Shown: piece after piece, positions 48,401-56,626 of the stretch
Layout of the letters: every line of letters begins with the position of its first letter
Numbering within the stretch: position 1 is the stretch's first letter
Assembly (NCBI RefSeq): GCF_000518705.1
Contig: NZ_JAEC01000021.1
Coordinates: 59,304-123,303, forward strand
Reading direction: 5' to 3'
Length of the DNA: 64,000 nt
Source: Shewanella colwelliana ATCC 39565
Lineage (GTDB): Bacteria; Pseudomonadota; Gammaproteobacteria; Enterobacterales; Shewanellaceae
Notes under the pieces: generated by a model
What the model was told of the DNA's origin: nothing
The model's input: only the letters and a program-made list of their open reading frames with translations
Databases searched by the model: none
Program-made: the position numbers and the translations under genes

Positions 48401-49174
48401 CTGAATGTTATGGTGCCACAGGCGATAATGGGGCTGCGTGAACAGGGACGTAACTTTGGTATCGACTTAACTGCATTTTACGATGTCTTGGCCGATATCG
48501 ATCGCCGTATTGCCTCGCAAAGTGCACGTATTACTCGCGAAGTGGGTGAGGAGTTGTTCCTCGATGGTGTCAGCGAGTCAGCAGTGCGTATTCGATCGCG
48601 GATCAGTGAACTCGAATTTTGGCCTGAGCTGGAGGTCTTTGTGAAAGCTTTCCGCCAATGGAAAGCCGACGGCTTTGCCGAGTTGCCCGATGAGCACTAT
48701 ACCAGCAGCATGCGCCGCGCGTTAGAGATCATCGGCCGCGCCGCATTAACTGGTGGTATCGCTAAGTTGCTTGAGATTGAGTTAAGGCTCAAAGAGGGCA
48801 ATAGTGACTTGGTTATTCGTACTGACCGCCAGTTAAACGAATCGTCGAGCCACGGTATGGCTTATCTGATTTTATGTAAATTCCTTTTAGCCTTTACCCG
48901 CCTATTGCGCGGCCGAGCCGATGTGACTATTCATTGGCCTATCGATGAGCTTGGAACTTTACACCACGGTAACGTGAAGAAGATTTTCGATGCCTGTGAA
49001 AACAATAACATCTCGGTACTTGGCGCATTCCCTAATCCTGAGTCTGAGGTGCTGAACCTGTTTGCTAACCGTTACATTATTAATAAGCAAACTAAGAAAC
49101 TGCAGGTGGTGAAGCCGCAAATTAACCCCATTGCCGATAAGTTGAGCCAACGTTTTGCCAAGGAGGCTGTGTAA
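45500..49174 (+). CDS. SMC/condensin-like ATPase (MksB/MukB-like, DUF3584 type)
   Basis: I start at ATG 45500 (MPSLNRIVLIN) after AAGGA, giving 1224 residues. The N-terminal head carries Walker A GTNASGKT (residues 30-37). Long charged helices of coiled-coil type (about 260-520 and 610-930) flank a globular hinge-like segment (about 535-600, LLEYLRKEVDGW ... LLHRSDLHPVM). The C-terminal head has the signature-like ESSSHGMAYLILCKFLL (about 1112) and Walker B IHWPIDELGTL (about 1146). This is the layout of MukB/MksB proteins, which extrude or clamp DNA with E and F partners. The next two genes abut it (TAA-ATG), as expected for those partners. The subfamily name is inferred from memory of family patterns. 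Confidence 0.75.
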   Translation: MPSLNRIVLINTHLPGVVELALDGHTNICGTNASGKTTLQRLVPVFYGEYPSRVVPSTRDSFERWYLPHDSSYIIYEYRRDDGLLNQAVLASAGDGKGVNYRFIAKGFELEDYVKSQQGESILCHNMAELGREMKRAGVAVTNLLNTREYRAIIQNDRTLLSTGSNRSELRAYARQFSLCQSEHSLRHIEKLAKAVHSKEGKMETIKSMIAAILEEDGVNPPSSRINPQRVEAWIRESQLIQGFEQIRPEFDKLEQEFNQLLSAEQRLAGLKRGYGRDEATEVERQELNQQRSKELGLKLRQLDDEWKEVRDELNQDLSAAKGDVAKIEHDLDVIEDQHASFLDADIEQAKLDLDQLPSWRGSLDNLTERHKLQTEKHQDVEAAYNARRSKIGENLNRELELLDKEQDKHREARDKQKEQGRKELTALDEQWREQMDAGQAKHREQEYQLKLTAAELTMQVNNVTYSEEEKLALAVFDERISRADEEQEACNAKAERLSSEERKYRAKRDQANESLRQAGIRVIERQGALDELHHILLPQSHTLLEYLRKEVDGWEQNIGKLINPELLHRSDLHPVMGENSDDLFCGVGLDLKAIEIPEYAASEQELRGRYGEAEDALAKAKALQAEAENSLVAINGELDKLNRELTFAKTAYKNSRDDLRRLFDEKRVEQEKINKALGERKAQAQKRLSRLDSELKQLEQQHQAWIDEQKEQALEARMEKNAYWQEVVGVLDSQLAQIKSNIAQRRQDAKSEQKACEQWYKDELKSRGVDEDKIVKLKQSIRELESNISKAEQRRSEVLRFDDWYQHTWLARKPKLQTELSTIKLAVTELEQQLTRKANEVKQQRQSLDTDRKQSDAVQVEASENLTKLRSVMRKLAELKLPANNDELQGGLTERLRQGEELLLRRDQLLGAVKQYIEHFDSVIASKSGSSLSETWERAREESSFINDKGIRLLDYSKLVPQLEQLLNVMVPQAIMGLREQGRNFGIDLTAFYDVLADIDRRIASQSARITREVGEELFLDGVSESAVRIRSRISELEFWPELEVFVKAFRQWKADGFAELPDEHYTSSMRRALEIIGRAALTGGIAKLLEIELRLKEGNSDLVIRTDRQLNESSSHGMAYLILCKFLLAFTRLLRGRADVTIHWPIDELGTLHHGNVKKIFDACENNNISVLGAFPNPESEVLNLFANRYIINKQTKKLQVVKPQINPIADKLSQRFAKEAV

Positions 49175-49828
49175 ATGAGTAGTACAACGCAAACCGTATT
49201 AGTTGGCCAAGGCGCATTGATTGAAAGCTTACTGCGCGGCGAGTTTATCTGCCGCACCAGTAATGAAGAGGCGTGGCGTGCTCTGAAGTCGCCAGTCACT
49301 CGTGACAATGTCGAGCAGTACCTAAATCAGATCAACCGCACCATCGCCTCAGCGGGTGAGGGCGAGGTCTTTTTCTGCGGTTATCAGCAGCTTGGCGATG
49401 ATGAGCGTAAAGTGATTTCCAGTCAGTTTAAAGATATCTGTAATGCACTCATTCCCTTAGTGGAATGGCTGGTGCTGGTGCAAGAAGCGAGCGGCCAAGA
49501 TGCGCCACTGTCTGAAGGGGCTGCCGTGCGTGTAAGCGAGCTGCAGATGCGGATTGAAGACACGCCAGCCTTTAGGGAACAACTGGGAAAAATTAGCCAT
49601 TATCGTCTGTTTGGGTCAACCAGTACTCAAGTGGATGCGCAGATTAAGTTAGTGTTTAAGCGCTTAGTGGAGCTAGGTTATCTGCTACGGCCCAACGCTG
49701 AAAAACAGATCTACATTGCCACCGGTAAACTCGATTATCTCTATGAAGTGATCCGCTTTATCGATGAAACTGAAGGATTAAGTTTAGAAGCACAGGCTGA
49801 AACAGCGACGCAAAGGGACTTAATCTAA
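49175..49828 (+). CDS. MksE/MukE-like condensin subunit
   Basis: The product has 217 residues and is cytoplasmic. The ATG follows the SMC stop with no gap. The N-terminal half is helical (GALIESLLRGEFICRTSNEE ... FFCGYQQLGDDE); the C-terminal half looks like paired winged helices, with KISHYRLFGSTSTQVDAQIKLV then FKRLVELGYLLRPNAE and a beta-wing QIYIATGKLDYLYE. Size, fold pattern and position between the SMC-like and the third gene all fit the E subunit, which bridges kleisin and DNA. Sequence similarity alone would not prove it. Confidence 0.65.
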   Translation: MSSTTQTVLVGQGALIESLLRGEFICRTSNEEAWRALKSPVTRDNVEQYLNQINRTIASAGEGEVFFCGYQQLGDDERKVISSQFKDICNALIPLVEWLVLVQEASGQDAPLSEGAAVRVSELQMRIEDTPAFREQLGKISHYRLFGSTSTQVDAQIKLVFKRLVELGYLLRPNAEKQIYIATGKLDYLYEVIRFIDETEGLSLEAQAETATQRDLI

Positions 49829-49829
49829 T

Positions 49830-51050
49830 ATGAGTAGTAACTTACACCAGGCCGGGGTAACACTACTTAAGCAGCTAGGCCGTCATGCCGAGCTGGTGAT
49901 GGATGTTTACCTGTCTGGCTCTGTTTCTGAGGGCGGAGACAACGCCGCAGCCATTGAAAAGTTGCGCAAGGCGGATATCTTGTGGCGACCCGAACCCGAA
50001 CAGGAGTTACGGCTCAAGCGTTCGGTACGTGCGCTGCTTGAGGAGGCGTTAAGCGATGAGCGTAATCGTCAAATCGATGCCAATGTCGGCTCATCACTGG
50101 CGACCATTAAGACCCTAGCCGATCACTATAAAGAGGCGCGTCATGCGGTTGATTATAGTGCGAGTGAAGCCTACCTTTCTGATTTAAGTGAGCATGTTTA
50201 CAGTTTTGCCGAGGGGTTACGCTACTCGATTCGTGTACTGTGGAGCCGGATTAACAATGAATTTGGTTATGTTGGCACCATCAATGCCAAAATTCGTGAA
50301 AATGAGCTAGCGCAGAGTCAGGTTACCGAGCTGCTCAATGGGCTGGAGATGTTCCAGTTTAGTGAGTTAGGTGAAATCGCTGGCGATATTAGAGAGCTGA
50401 GAAAACTCCTGGTCACCACATTACAAGAAACGCTGAGTGACTGTACTCAGGAGCTCAGTGTGGTGCAGGGACGTTTACTGGAGCTATTGGGGCGTTTCAG
50501 ACAGATTCAGGGGCGTACCCGGTTATTAAAAGGCTGGTTACTCTATACCGATCAGCATCCTGACTATCGGGTGGCCGACCATGTTGGTCATAAACAGTTA
50601 CCAAGGCTGTTTAATCGTGCCGATGCGCTATTAGCGCCAGCAGCAGTAGACGTGAATAACAGTGGCTATGAAACTGAGCTATTGGGATTAGTGGCGCAGA
50701 TCAAGGCGATAACAAGGGTTGGACGAGATAGCGAAGTGCGTGAGCATGATGTGGCGTTCTCCTTGGTTCAGGCTGAAGATTTTGATATTCCAGATAATCC
50801 GCTCAAGTTAGCCGTAGAGGAGTATTTCTGCGCGGTTATTGATTCAGGCTTACGACAATCGGCCCTCGAGTACCATCAAGATAAGCAGCTTAATTGGGAT
50901 GAAGAAAGTTGGCTCTATCAAGTGATCTGCGGCTATGAAGGACTCCCCGAGGAGCATAGACGTTACTTTGAGCTAGAGCCTATCGGTGAACCAGATCCTG
51001 TTTATACGGGCAACTTCATCATACGTGATGTGGAGCTGTGGCTGGCCTAA
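49830..51050 (+). CDS. MksF/MukF-like kleisin subunit candidate
   Basis: The product has 406 residues, one base after the E-like stop. The N-terminal region reads like a winged helix (AAAIEKLRKADILWRPEPEQELRLKRSVRALLEEAL). A long helical middle follows (about 110-240, SEHVYSFAEGLRYSIRVLWSRI; SQVTELLNGLEMFQFSELGEI), then a C-terminal mixed domain. That order fits a MukF/MksF kleisin, although it is shorter than E. coli MukF (440). It ends the operon at a strong terminator. Identity is supported mainly by gene context and helix pattern. Confidence 0.6.
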   Translation: MSSNLHQAGVTLLKQLGRHAELVMDVYLSGSVSEGGDNAAAIEKLRKADILWRPEPEQELRLKRSVRALLEEALSDERNRQIDANVGSSLATIKTLADHYKEARHAVDYSASEAYLSDLSEHVYSFAEGLRYSIRVLWSRINNEFGYVGTINAKIRENELAQSQVTELLNGLEMFQFSELGEIAGDIRELRKLLVTTLQETLSDCTQELSVVQGRLLELLGRFRQIQGRTRLLKGWLLYTDQHPDYRVADHVGHKQLPRLFNRADALLAPAAVDVNNSGYETELLGLVAQIKAITRVGRDSEVREHDVAFSLVQAEDFDIPDNPLKLAVEEYFCAVIDSGLRQSALEYHQDKQLNWDEESWLYQVICGYEGLPEEHRRYFELEPIGEPDPVYTGNFIIRDVELWLA

Positions 51051-51071
51051 CTTTTTACGCCACTATCCAAT

Positions 51072-51110
51072 AAAAAAAACCATTAATACATTGTATTAAT
51101 GGTTTTTTTT
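51072..51110. terminator. Strong terminator after the condensin-like operon
   Basis: Arms AAAAAAAACCATTAATACA (51072-51090) and its exact complement (51092-51110) form a 19-base inverted repeat around a single T. Eight T residues end the plus-strand arm, and the symmetry allows use from either side. Confidence 0.88.
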
Positions 51111-51576
51111 ATTAGTTTCGCTTGTTGAAGCCATGTTAGGGAAATCGGATTTTGTCTGTTTTTTAGCTAGGGAATATAAGGGCGATGCAAGTTTTGCTAG
51201 TGATTTGAGTTTTCACTTGTACCTTTTTTTGGTGGATTGTGCTAAGTTTTTTGGTTTTGTTGGGTATAGTCACTGCTGGTTGTGGTGGTTTGTTGTGCTA
51301 GTTCATTGCCTTCATGTTGTCGTTGTAAAAGTTTTGTACGGATTAACCTTTGTTTTATAAGATATTTGGTTGTAAATCAGCGAGCTAGCTTTGAGTGTTT
51401 GGGTGTTATTGATTTGTTTCGCCTGCCGTTAATTGTGATTGATATTGAAATTATTGTCAGCATGATTCACTATCAAACGCTCATTACGACATGTAGTCGT
51501 TTCATATCTAGATATCATCCGCAGAGATGAACAGATAAAAGCGCGCAATAGACGGGCTAATAAAATAGGCAAGCAT
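51111..51576. other. AT-rich intergenic region before the symporter gene
   Basis: About 470 bp. Two short overlapping plus-strand ORFs here (51133-51360, 51282-51530) lack ribosome sites and have a composition like random AT-rich DNA, so I do not call them. The 3' part must contain the symporter promoter; TTGATATTGAAATTATTG near 51440 is FNR-like but weak. Confidence 0.4.
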
Positions 51577-52839
51577 ATGACAAAATCACTTTCTACTCGG
51601 ATCTTTATTGGTCTATTCTCTGGATTGATATTTGGGTCAATCATTCAATATTTCCTCGCTGACGTTAGCCTGTTCTCTGGCGCTTTGGTGGATGTCGCTT
51701 CAGGTGCGGGCACCATGTTCGTCAATATGATCATGATGCTGGTGGTGCCACTGGTATTCGTCAGTATTGTCTGTGGTGTATTAGAGCTGAAAGACCTAAA
51801 AAGCTTTGGTCGCCTAGGGGGAAAGACCTTCGGCTTCTATATTATTAATACTTTAGTGGCTATCTTTGCGGCATTAGCTGTCGCACTTTTACTCAAACCT
51901 GGCCAAGGTGTAGATATGTCCGGTGGCAGTGGTGCTGAGATCACCGCCACTGAACTGCCGAATTTGATGCAACTTATCGTCAATATTGTGCCGAGTAACC
52001 CTGTTGCCGCGTTTACCTCTGGCAACATGCTACAGGTTATCTTTATGGCGCTATTGATTGGTGGTGTCGTCAAGTCGATGGGCAGTGCAGTGCCTTTGTT
52101 GGTGCAAGGTTTCCAAGAGGGCAACAAGCTGATGATGAAGCTTATCAGCGTGGTGATGCAACTGGCACCGTTTGGCGTGTTCGCCTTGATGTTAAAGCTA
52201 GGGGCGACCTTAGAGGCGAGTTTATTCTTCAGTGTACTTGAATACTTAGTGGTGATATTGAGTCTACTGCTACTGTGGATATTTGTGGTTTATCCGCTAG
52301 CGGTAAGCCTATTTACACCGGTATCAGCAAAAGAGTTCAGGGCTAAAACACAAGAACAGATCCTGTTTTCACTGTCTACGGCCAGTTCAAATGCCACTAT
52401 TCCAGTGACCATGCGTACCTTGACCGAAAAGTTAGGTGTTAAGCGTGCCGTGGCGGGTTTTGGTGTGCCACTGGGGGCAACCATGAACATGGGCGGCGTA
52501 TCGATTTACATCACTATCGCTATCTTCTTTGTGGCCAACTCGTTCGGTGCACCGATTGCGATGGAGCAGTTACCTGCACTCTTGTTTAGCATTTTCCTAT
52601 TGTCAGTCGGTGCAGGTGGTGTACCAGGTGGTGGTATGGTGATGATTGGTGTGCTTATTCACCAAATGGGTCTGCCAATTGAAGCATTTGTTATTGTTGC
52701 CGCGCTCGACCGCCTTATCGATATGGTATTAACCTCTTGTAATGTGGTGGGCGATGCCGCGGTATTGACCATTGTCGATGCCACAGAGAAAGAGCATGAG
52801 GCTGAGGTGGCAGAAGCATCAGAGCTTAAGTCGGCTTAA
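51577..52839 (+). CDS. Dicarboxylate/amino acid:cation symporter (DAACS family)
   Basis: The product has 420 residues and eight membrane helices plus re-entrant loops. The family motifs are FVNMIMMLVVPLVFVSIVCG near the N-terminus, the serine-rich loop SLSTASSNATIPVTM (about 265-280), GATMNMGGVSIY (about 302-313) and the C-terminal DRLIDMVLTSCNVVGDAAV. It imports glutamate, aspartate, serine/threonine or C4-dicarboxylates with Na+ or H+; the exact substrate cannot be told. It has its own terminator and is a single-gene unit. Confidence 0.9.
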   Translation: MTKSLSTRIFIGLFSGLIFGSIIQYFLADVSLFSGALVDVASGAGTMFVNMIMMLVVPLVFVSIVCGVLELKDLKSFGRLGGKTFGFYIINTLVAIFAALAVALLLKPGQGVDMSGGSGAEITATELPNLMQLIVNIVPSNPVAAFTSGNMLQVIFMALLIGGVVKSMGSAVPLLVQGFQEGNKLMMKLISVVMQLAPFGVFALMLKLGATLEASLFFSVLEYLVVILSLLLLWIFVVYPLAVSLFTPVSAKEFRAKTQEQILFSLSTASSNATIPVTMRTLTEKLGVKRAVAGFGVPLGATMNMGGVSIYITIAIFFVANSFGAPIAMEQLPALLFSIFLLSVGAGGVPGGGMVMIGVLIHQMGLPIEAFVIVAALDRLIDMVLTSCNVVGDAAVLTIVDATEKEHEAEVAEASELKSA

Positions 52840-52884
52840 TTCTGATTGGCCTAGTTTTTGTGAAACACTGAATCGATTGATAGT

Positions 52885-52915
52885 AAAAAAGCTCGCCTAG
52901 ATGGCGAGCTTTTTT
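52885..52915. terminator. Bidirectional terminator after the symporter gene
   Basis: Arms AAAAAAGCTCGCC (52885-52897) and GGCGAGCTTTTTT (52903-52915) with a five-base loop give a classic terminator, 45 bp after the symporter stop. Confidence 0.92.
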
Positions 52916-53074
52916 GTACGTAATATTAGAGATCTACGTTTTAAGTGTATGTAAAATATGTTGATTTTATGTGTATTGCTGATATCTTTGCTTCTGGTGC
53001 GACCAGCACAACGACAATCAATAACAGCGTCATAATCAAGCAGTATCACTATGAAATTGATGAAAGGGATTTTA

Positions 53075-53635
53075 ATGAAGCCACGATTAAGTTTGGTGTT
53101 AATGCTTGCCATTAGCACGCTTCTGGGCTGTGCACAGAAAATTGAGGGCATCTCTAAAGATGTCGATAAGCAGCTTGCTGAAAATAGCGGATACCTGTTA
53201 ATAGGTATTGATACTAACCGAGGGTTACACAGCATCATTATTGGTGGTACCAAATCATTAATGTTGACCGACAAAGATCTCCAGTCTGGGACCAACTATA
53301 TATTAGTCGATGTGCCAGCGGGCCAATACCAAATAGAAGATATTAAGTTTGGTCGCTATGTCTATATGGAGCTTGAGCAGGGATATTGGAATTTTGAGGT
53401 GAAGCCCAATCAAGTCAGTTATGTTGGCGACCTATACGTGAAGACTGTTGGGTTTTGGATGGTATCTTCTGCTGAAATTCTACTTGAAAACCGCTCAACC
53501 TCTGCACAACTATTTTTAGAAGAGAAATTCCCTAATATCTTAAAGTCTCGTCAAGTTCGTTATTCGGGACCTGGCGAGGATAAGTTTTTAGAGTATGCCG
53601 AAAGGCTGCTTGCAGGTAAGGAGGTGGCACTATGA
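53075..53635 (+). CDS. Lipoprotein of unknown function paired with an S9 peptidase
   Basis: I start at ATG 53075 (MKPRLSLVLML) after GAAAGGGA, giving 186 residues; the in-frame ATG at 53051 has no ribosome site. The lipobox is LLGC. The mature part has beta-rich segments (GYLLIGIDTNRGLHSIIIG; ILVDVPAGQYQIEDIKF; YWNFEVKPNQVSYVGDLYV) like small carboxypeptidase-regulatory-type or DUF2846-type lipoproteins. Its stop overlaps the ATG of the S9 peptidase gene by four bases, so the two are made together and may interact in the periplasm. Confidence 0.65.
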   Translation: MKPRLSLVLMLAISTLLGCAQKIEGISKDVDKQLAENSGYLLIGIDTNRGLHSIIIGGTKSLMLTDKDLQSGTNYILVDVPAGQYQIEDIKFGRYVYMELEQGYWNFEVKPNQVSYVGDLYVKTVGFWMVSSAEILLENRSTSAQLFLEEKFPNILKSRQVRYSGPGEDKFLEYAERLLAGKEVAL

Positions 53636-56568
53636 GAGCACTGATTGCGCTGTGTTTATATTGCTTGGCGTTTTATGCTCAAGCGACACCGATACCTGCA
53701 AAAGAGCTGTTTCGCTCACCAGCTATGTCGCAGGTGGGCTTTTCCCCTGATAATCGTTATATCTCGGCGCTAATTGTGGATGAGGGGAAGAGCTATCTGT
53801 CGCTGATAGGTGTTGAAGATAAAATATATCAGCATGTAGGGGCCTTTGACGCCGATGAGCAGCTCAATGAATATGTTTGGATTGATAATAACACCCTATA
53901 CATTAGCTATAGTCACCGTGGCCAAGCTCGCCAAGTGTTGGCATTGTTGTCAGAAAAAGCTGGGAAAATCGATGCCAAAATGGTGTCGCTTCCAAGTGAC
54001 GGATATCTGGTTGACCCGCTTATTGCTGACCCAACGCATGTTTTATATGCTAAGAACCGCTATGGTAATCGTCCCAGTAATCGCCTTTATAAGTTGACCT
54101 TAGATGAGTTGATCAATAAAAAGTTTAATTCCGCTAAATTTGAAGAAAAAAAGCTAAAGGATGTCGCGGTATTTGCCTTTGACAGTATTCGTGAGGAGTT
54201 GTTTGCGGTCACGGCAGATATTGAAAATATGCGTGGCGAAGTCCTTTATCGGTCACTAAACGAAAGCCGCTGGAAGCTACTGTTTGAAATTGATGACTCC
54301 GAGGTCAGTTTTAGTCCGATCGGGTTTATTCGTGACAATACCTTGGCCGTATTGAGCAATAAAAATACTGATAAAGTTGCTTTATATGAGTTTGACATTC
54401 CAAGCCAGACGTTAGGCAGCGTGTTATATGAACACCCAAAATACGACCTCGTTGGCGCTGAACTGGATGAGTCTGGCAAGGCTGTTAAGTCTGTTCGGTA
54501 CGTGGAAAACGGTCATCATGTTAGCCATTTCTTTGACAATGATATTAACCAAATTAAATCGCTGTTTAGTAGCGCATTTCAGGGCAAGGAAACCGTTATT
54601 AGTGCGCACTCAAATGACGCGAAGCAGATGTTGCTATTCTCCTATGCCTCTGATGACCCAGGTAGCTATTACTTATTTGATGTGCAGAGTAAAAAAGCTG
54701 ATTTGCTTACTGAGTTATATCCAGACTTAATTCAACATCAACTTCAGCCGACAGAAGTGTTTTCTGTCACAAATACCGCTGGCGTAGAGGTTGAAGCCTA
54801 TTTAACTTTGCCAGATAAGCAGAGTGGCAACGGCGTGCTTTTGGTTATGCCTCATGGTGGGCCGATTGGTGTACGTGACTTTAACTATTTCAATAGTGAA
54901 GTTCAGTATTTTGTCAGCCGTGGCTTTGCGATACTGAGAGTTAACTTTCGCGGCTCTGAAGGTTACGGTAAGCAGTTTTTAGATAGCGGTAAAGGCGAGT
55001 TTGGAAAGGCGATTGAAGAGGATATTACCGCAGCGGTTACTCAAGTCAGAAAGCAACATAAGTTTAATCAGATGTGTGCCATTGGTGCCAGCTACGGTGG
55101 TTACTCTTCGCTGATGCTGGCAATTAAGCATCCTGATGACTATCAGTGTGCGGTGGGTGGATACGGCATTTACGATCTACCGTTACTGTTTAACGCAAAC
55201 AACTTCAAAGTACTGGAAGAGTATCGTGAGAGTGTATCCAAAGTTGTGGGTGAATTGAGTGATGAGTTGATTAAGTACTCTCCAGTTTATTTGGCTGAGG
55301 CGATCAAAAGCCCTGTACTGTTGGTTGCGGGTAAGATGGATCGTATTGCTGATTTTGAGCATTCGATGCGAATGGAATACGTACTCAACAAATTGGGCAA
55401 AGAGGTTGAGACTCTCTATTACGAACAAACTGGGCATGGTCAAAGTTCATGGTATTGGCAGCGGCATGAGTCTGCCTATGTCGCGGACTATCTTAAGCGT
55501 ACTTTAGTGCTTGGCGAGTACCATCAAATGCAGGGCGTTAATGATGAGCTGGTTAAACAGCTTGGTGGTGATACGGTGCTGATTGCCGACGGATTTCATT
55601 TTGATAATCGAGTTAAAAATGATCAGTCCTTAGCGCTTAAGTATTATCGTGAATCTGCCAATATGGGTGAGGGGCGAGCGGCTTACAATCTTGGTAATTT
55701 GCTTGTTGAGCAGGGACTTGAACTCAAAGATAACATCACCATAGGTGCAGGTGTGGACGATAAAGCAAATGCCCATGCACTAATTAAAGAGGGGGTTGAG
55801 TGGGGCGACAAGGCTGTTGAGTTTGGTTATGCAGGGGCTGGTTATTGGCTTGGTATTGTTTATGAATTAGGTGAGTTAGTTGAGCAAGATTGGGGGCGAT
55901 CTTTGAAGTATTTTACCGCGGCAGCGGAGTTGGAATATGACGCGAGAGCGCGCTTGAGAATGGCAAAAGCCTATTGCCTTGCGCCTGCGCCAATTCGAGA
56001 TGTCCAACGCTGTAGCGAACTGCTTTCGCTATCAGATCTGGAAAAATTGCCAACGGATGAACAGAGAAACGCTGTGACCTCCAAGTCTTACAAGACTTTG
56101 CGTTGGGTACTTGGCGATATCTTTGCCAAAGGGGACTACAACCTAGATGAACGGACATTATTGAAAAATGTTGTGCAGCAAGAGTATCAAGCTTCAGACG
56201 TTAAGGTTGATTTGGATGATGTCGAATTTGGTGAAGTGACTTACAACAATTACCGTAACCGTTATCAAGTCACTGATGATGCTAAGTCCTTCGTGGGTAG
56301 AGACAAATTGAGTTTAGGCGCTGTGTTCAATGTAGAGTTTGAGCATGAAGGCGAAAACGTGGCACTGATAGGTAAATGGATTAAGCAAGGTGCGAGTGGG
56401 AAGCAACAAGTGTTCGATAGTTCATTTGTCTATGGTGATGCTGACGCAAAGAGTTGGGATATTCGATATACCTTTGATGAAGATGAGCTGTTTGAGGGAA
56501 CGTTAACGTTAGAAATTAGCGATCTGAATAATAGGCTTTTAGCGAGTAAAACTGTCGAATTACGTTAA
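53632..56568 (+). CDS. S9 family prolyl-oligopeptidase fused to Sel1-like repeats
   Basis: The product has 978 residues with a signal peptide (1-18, ending YAQA). A beta-propeller-like region (about 25-380) precedes an alpha/beta-hydrolase S9 domain with Ser487 in GASYGGY, Asp570 in VAGKMDR and His602 in QTGHGQ, a complete triad. The usual S9 protein ends near residue 640; here about 330 further residues follow. They contain Sel1/TPR-like repeats (SLALKYYRESANMGEGRAAYNLG; SLKYFTAAAELEYDARARLRM) and a C-terminal beta domain. It is probably a periplasmic peptidase with a protein-binding tail. The overlapping upstream lipoprotein may be its partner. Confidence 0.82.
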   Translation: MRALIALCLYCLAFYAQATPIPAKELFRSPAMSQVGFSPDNRYISALIVDEGKSYLSLIGVEDKIYQHVGAFDADEQLNEYVWIDNNTLYISYSHRGQARQVLALLSEKAGKIDAKMVSLPSDGYLVDPLIADPTHVLYAKNRYGNRPSNRLYKLTLDELINKKFNSAKFEEKKLKDVAVFAFDSIREELFAVTADIENMRGEVLYRSLNESRWKLLFEIDDSEVSFSPIGFIRDNTLAVLSNKNTDKVALYEFDIPSQTLGSVLYEHPKYDLVGAELDESGKAVKSVRYVENGHHVSHFFDNDINQIKSLFSSAFQGKETVISAHSNDAKQMLLFSYASDDPGSYYLFDVQSKKADLLTELYPDLIQHQLQPTEVFSVTNTAGVEVEAYLTLPDKQSGNGVLLVMPHGGPIGVRDFNYFNSEVQYFVSRGFAILRVNFRGSEGYGKQFLDSGKGEFGKAIEEDITAAVTQVRKQHKFNQMCAIGASYGGYSSLMLAIKHPDDYQCAVGGYGIYDLPLLFNANNFKVLEEYRESVSKVVGELSDELIKYSPVYLAEAIKSPVLLVAGKMDRIADFEHSMRMEYVLNKLGKEVETLYYEQTGHGQSSWYWQRHESAYVADYLKRTLVLGEYHQMQGVNDELVKQLGGDTVLIADGFHFDNRVKNDQSLALKYYRESANMGEGRAAYNLGNLLVEQGLELKDNITIGAGVDDKANAHALIKEGVEWGDKAVEFGYAGAGYWLGIVYELGELVEQDWGRSLKYFTAAAELEYDARARLRMAKAYCLAPAPIRDVQRCSELLSLSDLEKLPTDEQRNAVTSKSYKTLRWVLGDIFAKGDYNLDERTLLKNVVQQEYQASDVKVDLDDVEFGEVTYNNYRNRYQVTDDAKSFVGRDKLSLGAVFNVEFEHEGENVALIGKWIKQGASGKQQVFDSSFVYGDADAKSWDIRYTFDEDELFEGTLTLEISDLNNRLLASKTVELR

Positions 56569-56582
56569 AGTTGTAAAGGTTT

Positions 56583-56620
56583 AAAAACGGCTTTTCTGAC
56601 TTTGAGAAAAGCCGTTTTTT
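56583..56620. terminator. Terminator after the S9-Sel1 gene
   Basis: Arms AAAAACGGCTTTTCT (56583-56597) and AGAAAAGCCGTTTTT (56605-56619) are followed by T on plus, with an A-run on the other side, so it can serve the convergent response-regulator gene too. Confidence 0.92.
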
Positions 56621-56626
56621 GTCGTA

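Noticed and set aside
45500..51050. Calling the SMC operon a Wadjet defence system
   Set aside because: No JetD-type toprim nuclease gene is present in the operon or beside it, and the gene order differs.
51133..51530. Two short overlapping ORFs after the condensin-like operon
   Set aside because: AT-rich, hydrophobic by composition, without ribosome sites, and located just after a strong terminator.
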